DNA of 64,000 nucleotides from Sphingomonas kaistensis (GTDB taxonomy: Bacteria; Pseudomonadota; Alphaproteobacteria; Sphingomonadales; Sphingomonadaceae): positions 1,847,001-1,911,000 of the forward strand of contig NZ_CP145607.1 in NCBI RefSeq assembly GCF_036884275.1. Direction: 5' to 3'. Below are positions 36,701-47,244 of the stretch, one piece after another. The translations under genes and the position numbers were made by a program. Under the pieces are notes generated by a model. The model made no database searches. It was not told where the DNA came from and saw only the letters and a program-made list of their open reading frames with translations. Every line of letters begins with the position of its first letter. The stretch's first letter is position 1.

Positions 36701-37621
36701 CTGGTCCAGCGCCTGCTCGCCTTCGCCCGCCGCCAGCCGCTGAAGCCGCAGGCGATCGATCTCCGGCGCGTGGTGTCGGAAATGAGCGAGTTGGTGGATT
36801 CGACCTCCGGGCCGCGCATCCGGGTTGTCACCGACCTTCCCGACAGCCTGCCCGCGGCGCTTGCCGACGGTAATCAGCTCGAAATGGCGCTGCTCAATCT
36901 CAGCGTGAACGCGCGCGACGCCATGCCCGAAGGCGGCACGCTCAGCATCGGCGCGCGAAGCGAGGAGGCGGGGGCGGGCACGAAGCTTGGCCTGCCTGCG
37001 CAGCCGCATGTTGTGCTGTCGGTCAGCGATACCGGCACCGGCATGGACGAAGAAACCCGCCGCCGCGCGATCGAGCCTTTCTTCTCGACCAAGGGCCTCG
37101 GCAAAGGCACCGGGCTTGGCCTGTCGATGGTGCATGGCCTCGCCGCGCAGCTCGGCGGCGCGCTCGACATCCGCTCGGCGCACGGCATGGGCACCACCAT
37201 CGAATTATGGCTCCCGCTCGCCGCAGAAGCCGCCGCCAGCAACGTGGCAAGCGGCTCCGAGCCCGACGCGCACGGGGCGGGCACCGTGATGCTGGTCGAC
37301 GACGAGGAACTGGTCCGTGCCTCGACCGCCGGAATGCTCGCCGACCTCGGCTACCGCGTGGTCGAGGCCGATTGCGGCGAAGCGGCCCTGTCGCTCGTAG
37401 CCGATGGGTTGGTTCCGAGCCTGCTGATCACCGACCAGTTGATGCCCGGGCTCAGCGGCACCGACCTCGCGGTTCGCCTGCGCGAGCGCTTCGCCGGGCT
37501 GCCGGTGCTGGTGGTGTCGGGCTATGCCGACCTTGAAAGCCTCTCGCCTGCCTTCCCGCACCTCAGCAAGCCGTTCCGCCAAGCCGAACTTGCCGCCGCG
37601 CTGGAGAAGGTGACGGTTTGA
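33746..37621 (+). CDS. Multi-PAS hybrid sensor histidine kinase with receiver domain
   Basis: This 1291-residue soluble-looking kinase has about seven consecutive PAS/PAC domains (repeats of W...LHPDD...W and YRW...R...G), with no obvious membrane segment. HisKA follows with [11 protein letters not shown] (His943), then HATPase_c ([36 protein letters not shown]). A C-terminal receiver has VMLVDDEE, the phospho-acceptor in [10 protein letters not shown] (Asp1230) and a HLSKPF lysine. The start is ATG 33746; an in-frame ATG at 33713 is an alternative. The signal is unknown; a cytosolic redox or light cue is possible. It lies 26 bp upstream of argH. Confidence 0.92.
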   Translation: MDALNNAGSDQFPPSLWRDLADQLPQLAWISDRDGRALWFNKRALDYLGLKPEEMIGNGWFKALHPDARAGTVETWRQALEHGIPYECHYALRRHDGVYRDFLARAEPHRGAGGEIDYWFGTTTDVTDQRAEQETARRAAEEIEAIYATAPVGLTVLDKEMRFVRINERMAELNGIPAADHLGKSVRELLPALADQAESALQRVFAGEDIIGLELSGETPAAPGAVRTWRENWLPMRAANGEITAVAISAEEVTASKAAERALARSEAQFRTLAEAIPGMLFVTDSDGGNRYVNETFATFSGLPKEQLLGKGWLQLLHPDDRDRTLAAWADANAQDRPYEVEYRLRNHAGDYRWIAARALRIPASDGEGGEQWVGTCIDIHDSKVAEQELRESEARVRIASDHSDVSFWDVDLVHHTVVWPKRLRAMLGIFSDRPVSLQDFYDTIHPDDSERVITAFAATMDPDRRAVYDVDYRAIGKEDGIVRWVTAKGRGLFDAEGRCVQVLGTAVDITQRKQAEEDVRRSEERYRALFNSMEQGFCIINLSFDEDGQPCDHRFVEINPAFSRQSGLPQDVLNKSIHDVVPGLDNSWTERYGEVLRTGHSKRFVDYAEPLGRWFEVYAFPLGRAAENNVALLFSDVTERMEREEALRRSENELRLRLNAIPQMVWSTLPDGYHDFYNDRWYEFTGTPLGSTDGEGWNGMFHPEDQAQAWARWNESLATGQPYEIEYRLRHHTGSYRWVLGRALPIRNEAGEIVRWMGTCTDIDDRIAADRALRDSEARLRAILEAVPVGLMFADSSGRLTGWNHQIAEFLGHDLVESSRVEDYRDDYVAFHGDGRQVESDEYPLARALAGEARPELEVRVRRGDGSLRWLRYVAAAIRDEQSGEITGGVVASIDVDRERRLTEGLEREVEKVIAEREVAQEALRQSQKLEAMGQLTGGVAHDFNNLLTPIIGSLDLLQRKQILDERTGRLVEGALASAEKARVLVQRLLAFARRQPLKPQAIDLRRVVSEMSELVDSTSGPRIRVVTDLPDSLPAALADGNQLEMALLNLSVNARDAMPEGGTLSIGARSEEAGAGTKLGLPAQPHVVLSVSDTGTGMDEETRRRAIEPFFSTKGLGKGTGLGLSMVHGLAAQLGGALDIRSAHGMGTTIELWLPLAAEAAASNVASGSEPDAHGAGTVMLVDDEELVRASTAGMLADLGYRVVEADCGEAALSLVADGLVPSLLITDQLMPGLSGTDLAVRLRERFAGLPVLVVSGYADLESLSPAFPHLSKPFRQAELAAALEKVTV

Positions 37622-37647
37622 AGCGCAGGCCTTATGAGCCGCTGCCC

Positions 37648-39021
37648 ATGAGCCAGAGCAACAAGATGTGGGGCGGCCGGTTCGCCGCGGGCCCGTCCGA
37701 AATCATGCAGACCATCAACGCCTCGCTGCCGGTCGACCGGCGGATGTGGCGTGAGGATCTGGCCGGCTCGCGCGCCCATGCCACCATGCTGCGCGATCAG
37801 GGCATCGTCGGTGCCGAAGACGCCGCGGCGATCCTCGCAAGCCTCGACACCATCGAAGCGGAGTTCGAGGCGAACGGCCCGCCGACCGACCTTGCGCTGG
37901 AGGACATCCACATGGCGGTCGAAAGCCGCCTGGCCGAGCTGATCGGCCCCGCCGCCGGGCGCCTCCACACCGCGCGTTCGCGCAACGATCAGGTCGCGAC
38001 CGACTTCCGGCTGTGGGTGCGCGGTGCGTGCCGGGAGAGCGCCGAGGCGATCGTCCGCCTGCAATCGGTACTGATCGCCTGTGCCGAGGAGCATGCCGAC
38101 ACCATCATGCCCGGCTTCACCCACCTCCAGGTCGCGCAGCCGGTGACGCTCGGCCATCACCTTCTCGCTTATGTCGAAATGCTGCAACGCGACGTGTCGC
38201 GCTTCTTCGCCGCGGACGAACGGGCAGGGGAATGCCCGCTGGGCGCCGCGGCGCTGGCCGGCACCGGCTTCCCGATCGACCGCGAGGCGACCGCCGCCGC
38301 GCTCGGCTTTGAGCGGCCAACCGCGAACAGCCTCGACAGCGTGTCGGACCGTGACTTCGCACTCGATTACCTCGCCGCCGCCGCGCAATGCAGCCTGCAC
38401 CTGTCACGCCTCGCCGAAGAACTGATCAACTGGGCCAGTCCGCCGTTCGGCTTCGTCCAGCTCAGCGACCAATGGTCGACCGGCAGCTCGATCATGCCGC
38501 AGAAGCGCAATCCCGATGCGGCCGAGCTGGTGCGCGGCCATTCGGGGCGGATCGTCGGGCTATTCACGGGCCTGATGATCACCATGAAAGGCCTGCCGCT
38601 GGCCTATTCAAAAGACATGCAGGACGACAAGGCGCCGACCTTCGAGGCGCATGACCTGCTCGCCCTCAGCCTCGCCGCGCTGGCCGGGTCGGTCGAAAGC
38701 GCCGCGTTTAACCCAGCCCGGATGCGCGAAGTCGCCGCGCAGGGCTTCGCCACCGCGACCGATCTCGCCGACTGGCTGGTGCGCGAGGCGGGCGTGCCGT
38801 TCCGCGAGGCACATCACATCACCGGCCGCGCGGTAAAGGCGGCGGAGGACGCGGGTTGCGATCTCGCCGACCTCTCGCTCGATACGTTGCAAGCCATCGA
38901 TGCCCGCATCGACGACCGCGTCTACGATGTGCTGAGCGTCGAAGCCTCGGTGAACAGCCGGACCAGCCACGGCGGCACCGCGCCGGTCCGGGTTCGCGAG
39001 CAGGTCTCTCGGTGGAAGGAG

Positions 39022-39036
<15 letters not shown>
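37648..39036 (+). CDS. argH: Argininosuccinate lyase
   Basis: ArgH splits argininosuccinate to arginine and fumarate. [12 protein letters not shown] near the N-terminus, [33 protein letters not shown] and the signature [19 protein letters not shown] are all present. It has 462 residues from ATG 37648. It is convergent with argG, overlapping by 15 bp at the 3' ends. Confidence 0.97.
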
Positions 39037-40248
<1,212 letters not shown>

Positions 40249-40254
40249 GGTTGT

Positions 40255-41115
40255 TCAGTCCTGCTGCAAAAGCCACATCAGCGCGCCGCGCGCCGTGTGC
40301 ATGCGGTTTTCGGCCTGGCGCCAGATCGCGCTCTTCGGCCCGTCGATGACCCCCGCGGTCACTTCCTCGCCGCGCCGCGCCGGGAGGCAGTGGAGGAACC
40401 AGGCGTCGGGCGCCTGGGCCATCAGCGTCTCGTCGACCTGATAAGCGGCAAGGTCGGCCATCCGCCGCTCGGTCTCGCTGTCCTGACCCATCGACACGAA
40501 CACATCGCTGTAGACGATATCGACCCCGGCTACCGCATCCCGGTCGGCGGTCTGGACGACACCAGCGGGCGCGTCCGACAGCTGATAGCCTTCGGGCGCG
40601 ACGATCGTCAGCTCGGCGCCCAGCGCGGCGCAGCCCTGCGCCAGGCTGCGCGCGACATTGTTGTCGCCGTCACCGACATAAGCGATCCTGACCCCCTCAA
40701 TCCGGCCGCATAGTTGGCGGATGGTGAGAAGGTCGGCGAGCCCCTGGAGCGGATGGTCGGTGCCCGACAGCATGTTCACCACCGGCACCGGGCTCGCCGC
40801 TGCCAGCGCCTGCAGGAGGCCGTGGTCGAACACCCGCGCGCAGATCACCCCGTGATAACAGGCCAGCGTTCGCGCGACGTCCTCAACGCTTTCGCGGGTG
40901 CCGATGCCAAGCTCGCCCTGCGTCAGATAGATCGGATGTCCGCCGAGCTGGTGCACCGCCAGCTCCATCGAGTTACGGGTCCTGGCGCTCGGCTTCTCGA
41001 AATACAAGGCCGCGCCTGTGCCGGCGAGCAGCGGGGCAGGGGGCGCTTCGGCCAGCGCCAGCATCGCTTCGATGTCGGCACGGCTGACGTCCGCGAGGGT
41101 CAGGAGATGGGTCAC
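40255..41115 (-). CDS. argF: Ornithine carbamoyltransferase
   Basis: ArgF forms citrulline from ornithine and carbamoyl phosphate. The carbamoyl-phosphate site FEKPSARTRNSME, the HPLQ loop (SGTDHPLQGLADL) and the HCLPARRGEEV ornithine/catalytic motif are intact. At 286 residues it is somewhat short for the family (usually 305-335), mainly at the N-terminus. It overlaps argB by 4 bases. Confidence 0.93.
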   Translation of the reverse strand: MTHLLTLADVSRADIEAMLALAEAPPAPLLAGTGAALYFEKPSARTRNSMELAVHQLGGHPIYLTQGELGIGTRESVEDVARTLACYHGVICARVFDHGLLQALAAASPVPVVNMLSGTDHPLQGLADLLTIRQLCGRIEGVRIAYVGDGDNNVARSLAQGCAALGAELTIVAPEGYQLSDAPAGVVQTADRDAVAGVDIVYSDVFVSMGQDSETERRMADLAAYQVDETLMAQAPDAWFLHCLPARRGEEVTAGVIDGPKSAIWRQAENRMHTARGALMWLLQQD

Positions 41116-42020
41116 CAGTTGGCCTCCTGCCGGATCATGGTGCCAATACCGTGCCGGGTGAGCAGCTCGATTAGCAGCGCATGTGGCACGCGCCCGTCGA
41201 TGATGTGGGCATAAGGAACGCCGCCCTCCACCGCGTCGAGGCAGGCGGTGAGCTTGGGGATCATCCCCCCGCCGACGCTGTCGTGGGCGATCCGCTCGCG
41301 CAGCTCGGCGGCGGTCAGGCGCGGGACCAGGCTGGTCTCGTCCTTGGCATCCTCGAGCAGGCCCGGCGCGGCGGTCAGATAAACGATCTTCTCCGCCCCC
41401 ATCGCAATGGCGATCGCCTTGGCCGCTTCGTCGGCATTGACGTTGAACGGCTGCCCGTTCTCGTCCGCGCCGATGGTCGACACGACCGGGACCATCCCGC
41501 CGTCGAGCAGCTTCAGCAGGTGCTGCGCCCGAACCTCGGTCACATCACCGACGAAGCCTAGCGACGCATCGCGCTGCGTGACCCGCAGCAGTCCGGCATC
41601 CTCGCCCGACACGCCGAGCGCCACCGGCTCCGCGCCAGCCTCGCCATTGATGGTGGCGACCAGATCGCGGTTGATCTTGCCGACCAGCACCATGCGGACG
41701 ATTTCCAGCGTCTCGGCATCGGTGACACGAAGCCCGTCGCGAAACTCGGGCTGCTTGCCGACCCGGCGCAGCATCGCATCGACCTGCGGACCGCCGCCAT
41801 GCACCAGCACGCAGCGCACCCCGACCGAACGTAGCAGCAGCACGTCCTGCGCCAGAGCCCGGTCGCTCTCGGGATCGATCGCCGCGCCGCCCAGCTTCAC
41901 GACGACCGACTTGCCGGCGAACTCCTGGATGTAGGGCAGGGCCTCGACCAGGATTTCGGCGGTGCTGGTGGGAGTCAGCTGGCTCTTGGCAAGCGACGCG
42001 GGGGAGGCAAGTGCAGTCAT
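41112..42020 (-). CDS. argB: Acetylglutamate kinase
   Basis: ArgB phosphorylates N-acetylglutamate. VVKLGGAAI at the N-terminus, VLVHGGGPQVDAML, NVNADEAAKAIAIAMG and GGMIPKLTACLDAV are characteristic of the amino-acid kinase fold. It has 302 residues and overlaps both argJ and argF by ATGA junctions. Confidence 0.96.
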   Translation of the reverse strand: MTALASPASLAKSQLTPTSTAEILVEALPYIQEFAGKSVVVKLGGAAIDPESDRALAQDVLLLRSVGVRCVLVHGGGPQVDAMLRRVGKQPEFRDGLRVTDAETLEIVRMVLVGKINRDLVATINGEAGAEPVALGVSGEDAGLLRVTQRDASLGFVGDVTEVRAQHLLKLLDGGMVPVVSTIGADENGQPFNVNADEAAKAIAIAMGAEKIVYLTAAPGLLEDAKDETSLVPRLTAAELRERIAHDSVGGGMIPKLTACLDAVEGGVPYAHIIDGRVPHALLIELLTRHGIGTMIRQEANW

Positions 42021-43180
42021 GACGTCACGCTATTCTCTTTTATGTAACCGGGGCCGAGATCGACCCCGATCACCCGCGCCTGGCCGCTTCCGGCACCGAG
42101 GTGAACCTCGATCCGAAATTCCTGACCCAGCATATGCTCGGTCAGCGCCTGCGCATCATGCGCGCAATTGGTGCCGCCTTCCGCCACTCGGATCCCGCCA
42201 TAACTGACGAAGCTGCGGTCGACATCGAGCGCGACGCCCGCCGAGCCCGCCGCCGCCAGCAGCCGGCCCCAATAAGGATCGGCGCCGTACCAGCTACATT
42301 TGACGAGATTGTTCTCGGCGATGTTCTTGGCGGCGATCCGCGCCTCGGCGTCGCTGGCGGCGCCGGTGACGTGGAGATGGGCGAGGCGGGTCATGCCCTC
42401 GGCGTCATGCGCCATCTTGAGCGTCAACTGGCGGCAGGCTTCCTCCACCGCGCGGCCGAAGCCGTCGAGATCGGCAGGCGCGCCCTTGCGCCCGCTGGCG
42501 AACAGCATCGCCGTATCGTTGGTCGAGGTCGCGCCATCGACGTTGAGCGTATTGAAGGTCGCATCGCTCGCCGCCTTCAGCATCGCCTGAAGCATCTCGT
42601 GCGGCACATCCGCGTCGGTTGTCAGGAACGCCAGCATGGTCGCCATGTTGGGCGCGATCATCCCGCACCCCTTGGCCATGCCGCCGATCGACCAGCCGTC
42701 GCCCTGTACGACGACTTCCTTCGACACATGATCAGTGGTGAGGATGCCCTTGGCTGCCTCGGCGCCGCCTTCGACCGACAGCGTGTCGCCAAGCTTCGGG
42801 ATCGCCGGCAGGATCACGTCCATCGGCAACGGCGTGCCGATGATCCCGGTTGAACAGACCAGCACCGCCGCCGCATCGATCCCCAGCGCCTGCGCGGTCG
42901 CGACGCCCATCGCCCGCGCGTCGTCGAGCCCGGCCGCGCCGGTCCCCGCATTGGCGTTTCCGCTGTTGACCACTACCGCCGCTGCCTTGCCGCCATTGGC
43001 CTGCAGCAGGTCGCGGTCCAGCGTCACCGGCGGCGCGCAGAACTTGTTCTGGGTGAAGACCGCGGCGCAGGTGACCGGCTGCCGGTCCTCGGTCGCGAGC
43101 AGCGCCATGTCGGGACGAGACTCCTTGATCCCGGCATGAAGCCCGGCGGCGACGAAGCCCTCGGGGGCGGTAACGCTCAT
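42017..43180 (-). CDS. argJ: Bifunctional ornithine acetyltransferase / N-acetylglutamate synthase
   Basis: ArgJ recycles the acetyl group from N-acetylornithine to glutamate. The self-cleavage site is visible in GMIAPNMATMLAFLTTDA, where the Thr after MA becomes the N-terminal nucleophile. NSGNANAGTGAAGL, CSTGIIGTPLPMD and TSTNDT are conserved. It has 387 residues from ATG 43180. The cyclic arginine pathway explains the absence of a separate argA or argE here. Confidence 0.96.
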   Translation of the reverse strand: MSVTAPEGFVAAGLHAGIKESRPDMALLATEDRQPVTCAAVFTQNKFCAPPVTLDRDLLQANGGKAAAVVVNSGNANAGTGAAGLDDARAMGVATAQALGIDAAAVLVCSTGIIGTPLPMDVILPAIPKLGDTLSVEGGAEAAKGILTTDHVSKEVVVQGDGWSIGGMAKGCGMIAPNMATMLAFLTTDADVPHEMLQAMLKAASDATFNTLNVDGATSTNDTAMLFASGRKGAPADLDGFGRAVEEACRQLTLKMAHDAEGMTRLAHLHVTGAASDAEARIAAKNIAENNLVKCSWYGADPYWGRLLAAAGSAGVALDVDRSFVSYGGIRVAEGGTNCAHDAQALTEHMLGQEFRIEVHLGAGSGQARVIGVDLGPGYIKENSVTS

Positions 43181-44193
43181 GGAAACACTCCTTCGGCCGA
43201 CAGGCCAGCGGCCTCGTCCAGCCCGAACATCAGATTGGCGCACTGGATCATCTGCCCGGCCGCGCCCTTGCCCAGATTGTCGATCGCACCGAGCGCCAGC
43301 ACACGCTTGGTCCGGGCGTCATAACGGGCGGACACCACCGCGCCATTACTCCCCGTTACCCACTTGGTTGCAGGCGGCGCGTCGCTGACCCGGACGAACG
43401 GCTCGTCCGCATAAGCCGCGCGCAACGCTTCGAGCGGTTCGTCCGCCGTCATTTCCCGTGCCGCGGTGGCATAACAGGTCGCAAGAATGCCGCGCGTCAT
43501 CGGCGCGAGGTGCGGGGTGAAAAGCACGGTCGCGCCCAGCGCCTGTTCCATCTCGGCGGTATGGCGGTGATTGAGGAGGCCGTAAGCGGCAAAGCTGCCG
43601 TCGACGGTATTGAACGCGGTGCCTTCCTTGACCGCCCGACCCGCGCCGCTGACCCCGCTCGCCGCATCGACGATCAGGCTGTTGGACTCGACCAAACCGG
43701 CATCGATCAGCGGCTTCAGCGCCAATATGGTGGCGGTCGGATAGCACCCAGCCGCTGCCACCGCCTGCGCGCTGCAGATGGCGTCGCGATGCAACTCGGG
43801 AATGCCATAGACGAAGCGGTCGAGCAGGTGCGGCGCCGCATGCGCTTCGCCATACCAGGTTGCATAATCTTGTTGATCATGCAGCCGGAAGTCGGCCCCG
43901 AGGTCGACCAATTTGGCCCCGGTTGCCAGAATCGCTTCGGCCCATTTCTGGCTTTCGCCGTGGGGCAGGGCGGCAAACACCAGATCGATGCCGTCGAGCG
44001 CTTCCAAACTGAAGCGCTCGACCTCAATTGCCCCCGTCGGCCCGCCGATATGCGGATGTACCACGCCGAGCCTCTGCCCGGCCTTGCTGTCGCCGAACAG
44101 GCGCGCCGCCTCGATGCCCGGGTGGCGGGCGAGAAGCCGAAGCAGTTCGCCGCCGACATAGCCGGAGGCTCCGAGGATCGCGGATCGAATCAT
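43177..44193 (-). CDS. argC: N-acetyl-gamma-glutamyl-phosphate reductase
   Basis: ArgC reduces acetylglutamyl phosphate to the semialdehyde. GASGYVGGELLRLLARHPG is the NADP motif and AAAGCYPTATILAL carries the catalytic Cys; HRHTAEMEQ and HLAPMTRGILATCY follow. It has 338 residues. It is the first gene of the argCJBFG operon, 24 bp from the ARG-box-like palindrome. Confidence 0.96.
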   Translation of the reverse strand: MIRSAILGASGYVGGELLRLLARHPGIEAARLFGDSKAGQRLGVVHPHIGGPTGAIEVERFSLEALDGIDLVFAALPHGESQKWAEAILATGAKLVDLGADFRLHDQQDYATWYGEAHAAPHLLDRFVYGIPELHRDAICSAQAVAAAGCYPTATILALKPLIDAGLVESNSLIVDAASGVSGAGRAVKEGTAFNTVDGSFAAYGLLNHRHTAEMEQALGATVLFTPHLAPMTRGILATCYATAAREMTADEPLEALRAAYADEPFVRVSDAPPATKWVTGSNGAVVSARYDARTKRVLALGAIDNLGKGAAGQMIQCANLMFGLDEAAGLSAEGVFP

Positions 44194-44216
44194 GGGAGGG
44201 CGCCTATGGTCCCGTT

Positions 44217-44241
44217 TGCATCATTATGCAAGTTCATGCAT
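44217..44241. promoter_or_regulatory. Putative ArgR operator (ARG box)
   Basis: TGCATcattATGCA at 44217-44230 is a perfect 5-bp inverted repeat with a 4-bp spacer, and a further ATGCAT lies at 44236-44241. The layout matches the E. coli ARG box (TGAAT-N4-ATTCA) with one changed position per arm. It lies in the argC-argR divergent gap, where a shared, autoregulated operator is expected. Confidence 0.6.
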
Positions 44242-44715
44242 ATGGACCGCATGACCGACAGCCGAAATCGTCGCCTCGCAGCTCTGGCCGACCTGCTCCG
44301 ACGCCTCAGCCTCACCCGTCAGGACGAGCTCGTTGCGGCGCTTCGCGAGGCCGGCCACCAAGTCACGCAGGCGACCGTCAGCCGCGACCTCGATCAATTG
44401 GGAGCGGTCAAAATCCGCCGCGGCGGCGAGACGCGCTATACCTTGCCCGATCGCTGGGACGTGGTCCCTGCCGATGAGACGCGCGTGCGTGCGCTGTTCG
44501 CCGAATGGGTCCGCAGCGCCGAGCCTGCGGGCAGCCTCGTCGTCTTGAAGACTCCGCCGGGATCGGCGCACCTCGTGGGGGTCGCACTCGACGCCAACCC
44601 GCCTGCCGCCGTGGTCGGCACAATCAGCGGCGACGACACCCTCTTCATCGCCTGCCGCTCCCCCGCCGACGCCGCCGCACAGGCGCAGGAATGGAAAGCC
44701 TGGCTCGCAAGCTGA
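44242..44715 (+). CDS. argR: Arginine repressor ArgR
   Basis: ArgR is the hexameric arginine-dependent repressor. The N-terminal winged helix has TRQDELVAALREAGHQVTQATVSRDL followed by LGAVKIRR; the C-terminal domain has PPGSAHLVGVALDA and VVGTISGDDTLFIACRS, the arginine-binding GDDT motif. In-frame ATGs occur at 44236, 44242 and 44251 with no decisive ribosome site; I list 44242 (157 residues), but 44251 is equally likely. The first two overlap the operator-like repeat. Confidence 0.9.
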   Translation: MDRMTDSRNRRLAALADLLRRLSLTRQDELVAALREAGHQVTQATVSRDLDQLGAVKIRRGGETRYTLPDRWDVVPADETRVRALFAEWVRSAEPAGSLVVLKTPPGSAHLVGVALDANPPAAVVGTISGDDTLFIACRSPADAAAQAQEWKAWLAS

Positions 44716-44801
44716 CCGCCGGATGGATGGAGTGCGGCAAGAACCATCGCCCGATCAGGCAACAGTCGTCACCCGCTGAAACTGTTTCGTATGGTGGAAG
44801 G

Positions 44802-44848
44802 TGGTGGACGCACTTGGGCTCGAACCAAGGACCCGCTGATTAAGAGTC
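44802..44848 (-). other. 3' half of tRNA-Lys(CTT): putative att site
   Basis: On the minus strand this reads from GACTCTTAATCAG (anticodon CTT and 3' anticodon stem), through the variable bases GGGTC and a T-arm with a 5-bp CTTGG/CCAAG stem and loop TTCGAGC, to acceptor strand TGCGTCC, discriminator A and encoded CCA. The 5' half is absent; the sequence beyond 44848 does not pair as an anticodon stem. A tRNA 3' half cut at the anticodon arm is the classic scar of tyrosine-recombinase integration. The intact tRNA should lie at the other end of the element, to the right and beyond this window. Confidence 0.75.
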
Positions 44849-45113
44849 CTGCGCGTCTTCAATGTTTTCAGTGGCCATTCCGACATTTCGTGCTTTGTTC
44901 ACGCTCATATGGATCAATGGCTTAGCGACTTTGTCGGAATGGAATGAGGCGCTTCCCGGCACGACTTCACGTCCGCTTTGCGCCCTTTGCGGGCGCTCCG
45001 AGCAACAGCGCCGGCACCGATAAGCGGACGTTGGCCAGCTAAGGGACTATTGTACGTTGCCGAGGCAATTTCGCTTCTCCGAGAGGGCGGAGTACCGAGA
45101 GCCAAAGCGTGCG
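44849..45113. other. Intergenic start of the accessory region
   Basis: I see no supported gene here. The DNA is clearly less GC-rich than the arg genes, and it contains degenerate GTCCGC/GCGGAC pieces like the dispersed palindrome. A short minus-strand frame ends within the tRNA fragment but looks fortuitous. Confidence 0.4.
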
Positions 45114-45278
45114 TCAGTCTCCCTCTTCCTCGCACTCCCGGCGGTGGCGCCGCATCATCTCGTCGGCTTCATCGAGCAGGTCCTGCGTCTTCTTGACGCT
45201 ATCTCGCAGACCACGTTGACTTTTTTCCACCTCAACCTGCTGGCGATCGCGCCGCTCTTCTCGTGTTTCCTTAGCCAT
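45114..45278 (-). CDS. Small charged helical protein
   Basis: This 54-residue frame starts MAKETREERRDRQQVEVEKS, continues LRDSVKKTQDLLDEADEM and ends in a cluster of Arg, His and Glu with a single Cys. It is predicted to be a continuous, highly charged amphipathic helix or coiled coil. I do not recognise a family. Its composition is protein-like while the antisense frame is not. Confidence 0.55.
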   Translation of the reverse strand: MAKETREERRDRQQVEVEKSQRGLRDSVKKTQDLLDEADEMMRRHRRECEEEGD

Positions 45279-45638
45279 CTCAGTCACTCACTCAACGTAG
45301 CTAATTTGCCGAAGATCGATCGAGTTCGCAACAGCGGAGGCCGGCTTGTTGCTCGCGAATCGTGCGTGCTCGCCCGCTGCGATCGAACGTTGAGTGGCCA
45401 CATATTCGAGCCGTTCCGACCACCACAGCCCATGTAAGGAGGATGGGCTCAGCGACTGCCTTCTCGAGTTTCCATTTTTCGTAATGATTCGATGCAGCTG
45501 CGCCGGGCACTGTTTTGTGCTTCAGTGGCTGACGCACCGAAAATCCCCGAGGTAGTTCCCTGATCCCAAAAATTGTAGTTTGATTGGGTCGTAAACGGAT
45601 ATTAACTTGAAACAGGCCTGGTGCCGAGGGGAGCAACC
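45279..45638. other. Intergenic region
   Basis: No supported gene is visible in these 360 bp. The left part is the upstream region of the minus-strand small protein, and the right part leads to the GTG gene at 45639 with a GAGGGGAG ribosome site. Confidence 0.4.
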
Positions 45639-45833
45639 GTGCGTGAGTTTGAAGAGATAGTGAAGCTTCAGGAGGAAGCTGCTCGTTTCTATGAACGGGC
45701 AGGGAATGCGGTGGGCCCGACTGCTAGAGTTGCTGCGCGTCGCTTAGCTGCAGCTGCTCGACTCGACGCAGAAGCGCGTATCAGCGATGAATCTCCCGAG
45801 AAAGAGGAACGCTCAGACCAACGAAGGCGATAA
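45639..45833 (+). CDS. Small helical hypothetical protein
   Basis: This 64-residue protein starts VREFEEIVKLQEEAARFYER at GTG 45639, behind GGGGAG. It is predicted to be all alpha-helical, with an Ala/Arg-rich middle (ARVAARRLAAAARLDAEA) and an acidic, charged tail. I do not recognise it. It is convergent with the PAS kinase gene. Confidence 0.55.
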   Translation: MREFEEIVKLQEEAARFYERAGNAVGPTARVAARRLAAAARLDAEARISDESPEKEERSDQRRR

Positions 45834-45870
45834 ACATCTCTACTTGGCAGCTTCAATGCGCCGCTGAGCT

Positions 45871-46977
45871 TCACTTGCGAACGGTAGTGACCTTGCTGTT
45901 CACAGCTGCTGGCAAAGTGAAGCAGAACTTTGTTCGCGACGGCTCTGACTCGCACCAGATTCTACCCCCATGATTCTCTATGATCTCGCGGCAAATGGAC
46001 AGTCCGATACCGAGGCCGCCCTTCTTGGTAGAAGTGTTTGGCGAGAAGAGTTTGCTTCTTGCTTCCTCCGGAACTCCAGCGCCGTTGTCCGCTATGCAGA
46101 TTTCTACGAAACTTCCGACACGACGCGCTGAGCAATCAAGGCGGGGGTCAGGGTGTCCAATCAAAGCTTCCGCAGCGTTCTTCAGAATGTTCAAGAGCAC
46201 CTGCTCTGCTGGACCCTTGGCGACCAAGACTACTTCAGAACCCGGGCTGATGGTAATCACTGGCTCGACAGGCAAACTGCTCTTGATCAACGTCAGGCTT
46301 TCGCTGATCAGAAGGCTAAGGGGAACTCTTAAGCGGCGGAGAGGGCGTGCGCCTACTATGTCGCGGATTATCTTTAACACTTCTGCAGCCCGAAAGATGG
46401 CGGCCTGCGCTTCGGATACACTACTTAAGAGTACGTCGGCATTCCGGTTGGAGTCGCTGAGTGCGCGTTGACAGATGGAAAGGTAGTTTGTCGCAGCAGC
46501 AAGCGGCTGACTGAGCTCGTGCGCAATCATCGAGGCTGCTGTGCCCATCGCGTTCAAGCGAGATAGCTGCAAAACTTCGGCGTTGAGGCGCCGAATGTTT
46601 GCTTCGGCCTCCATCTCCGCCGTGAGATCACGCACAAAGCCAAGAAAATGGCGGCCGCCAACCGCACTGTGCATTGTTACTGCTAGTTCAACTGGAATCT
46701 CGTGGCCGGCACGATGAAGTGCTGCCAGCTTCACCCGCCTTCCTAGGATACGAACCTCGCCTGTCAGCAGAAAACGTGACATTCCTGCTTGATGCGCTGC
46801 TCTATGTTCCGGAGGAATAATGACATCCCTCATCTGCCTGCCTACGGCATCTCCTGCCGCATAGCCGAATATCTTCTCGGCGTTGCCATTCCAGGCAGTG
46901 ATGATCCCCGCGTCATCGATGACCATGACGGCATCGAGCGAGGTCGAGAGGACTGCTTCGGTGATTGGATCAGACAT
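45871..46977 (-). CDS. FixL-like PAS sensor histidine kinase
   Basis: This 368-residue kinase has one PAS domain (about residues 8-125: DAVMVIDDAGIITAWNGNAE, FLGFVRDLTAEMEAE), then HisKA with RLNAMGTAASMIAHELSQPL and HATPase_c with NILKNAAEALIG, ADNGAGVPEE and GGLGIGLSICREIIENHGG. The layout is that of soluble FixL. Where FixL has its haem-ligating His (SDPHIIG) the aligned segment here is GEVRILG, so it is probably not a haem oxygen sensor. ATG 46977 is used; TTG 46980 is adjacent. No membrane segment is seen. Confidence 0.9.
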   Translation of the reverse strand: MSDPITEAVLSTSLDAVMVIDDAGIITAWNGNAEKIFGYAAGDAVGRQMRDVIIPPEHRAAHQAGMSRFLLTGEVRILGRRVKLAALHRAGHEIPVELAVTMHSAVGGRHFLGFVRDLTAEMEAEANIRRLNAEVLQLSRLNAMGTAASMIAHELSQPLAAATNYLSICQRALSDSNRNADVLLSSVSEAQAAIFRAAEVLKIIRDIVGARPLRRLRVPLSLLISESLTLIKSSLPVEPVITISPGSEVVLVAKGPAEQVLLNILKNAAEALIGHPDPRLDCSARRVGSFVEICIADNGAGVPEEARSKLFSPNTSTKKGGLGIGLSICREIIENHGGRIWCESEPSRTKFCFTLPAAVNSKVTTVRK

Positions 46978-47244
46978 CAAGCAGCAAGCCCCCTGCCCAT
47001 CCTTGTCAAACTTGAGGAGCAGAGGCGCAAGTGCGAGGCAGCGAAACCTCGGGTGTGACGACCGAAGCGAAAGAGGCTGTGAGGAAAATCGTCAGCTCCG
47101 ACCGTCAATGATCTTCTGCTTCAGATTGGTTTAGCAAGTTCTAGCGACCCCTCCGAAATGGACCCTTTCTCGTGAGAATACGGTATTTTCTCGCCGAGTG
47201 ACTTGCCGTTACGAAGGCGTTTCAATCATGTGAGGAGAAGGCCG

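Noticed and set aside
35435..37183. 582-codon minus-strand frame
   Set aside because: Antisense to the kinase domains of the multi-PAS protein.
44505..44843. Plus-strand frame ending in WTHLGSNQGPAD
   Set aside because: It overlaps argR out of frame and ends by reading through the antisense of the tRNA-Lys fragment, a familiar source of spurious proteins.
45057..45437. 126-codon plus-strand frame
   Set aside because: It lies antisense to the small charged protein at 45114-45278, has no ribosome site and an irregular composition.
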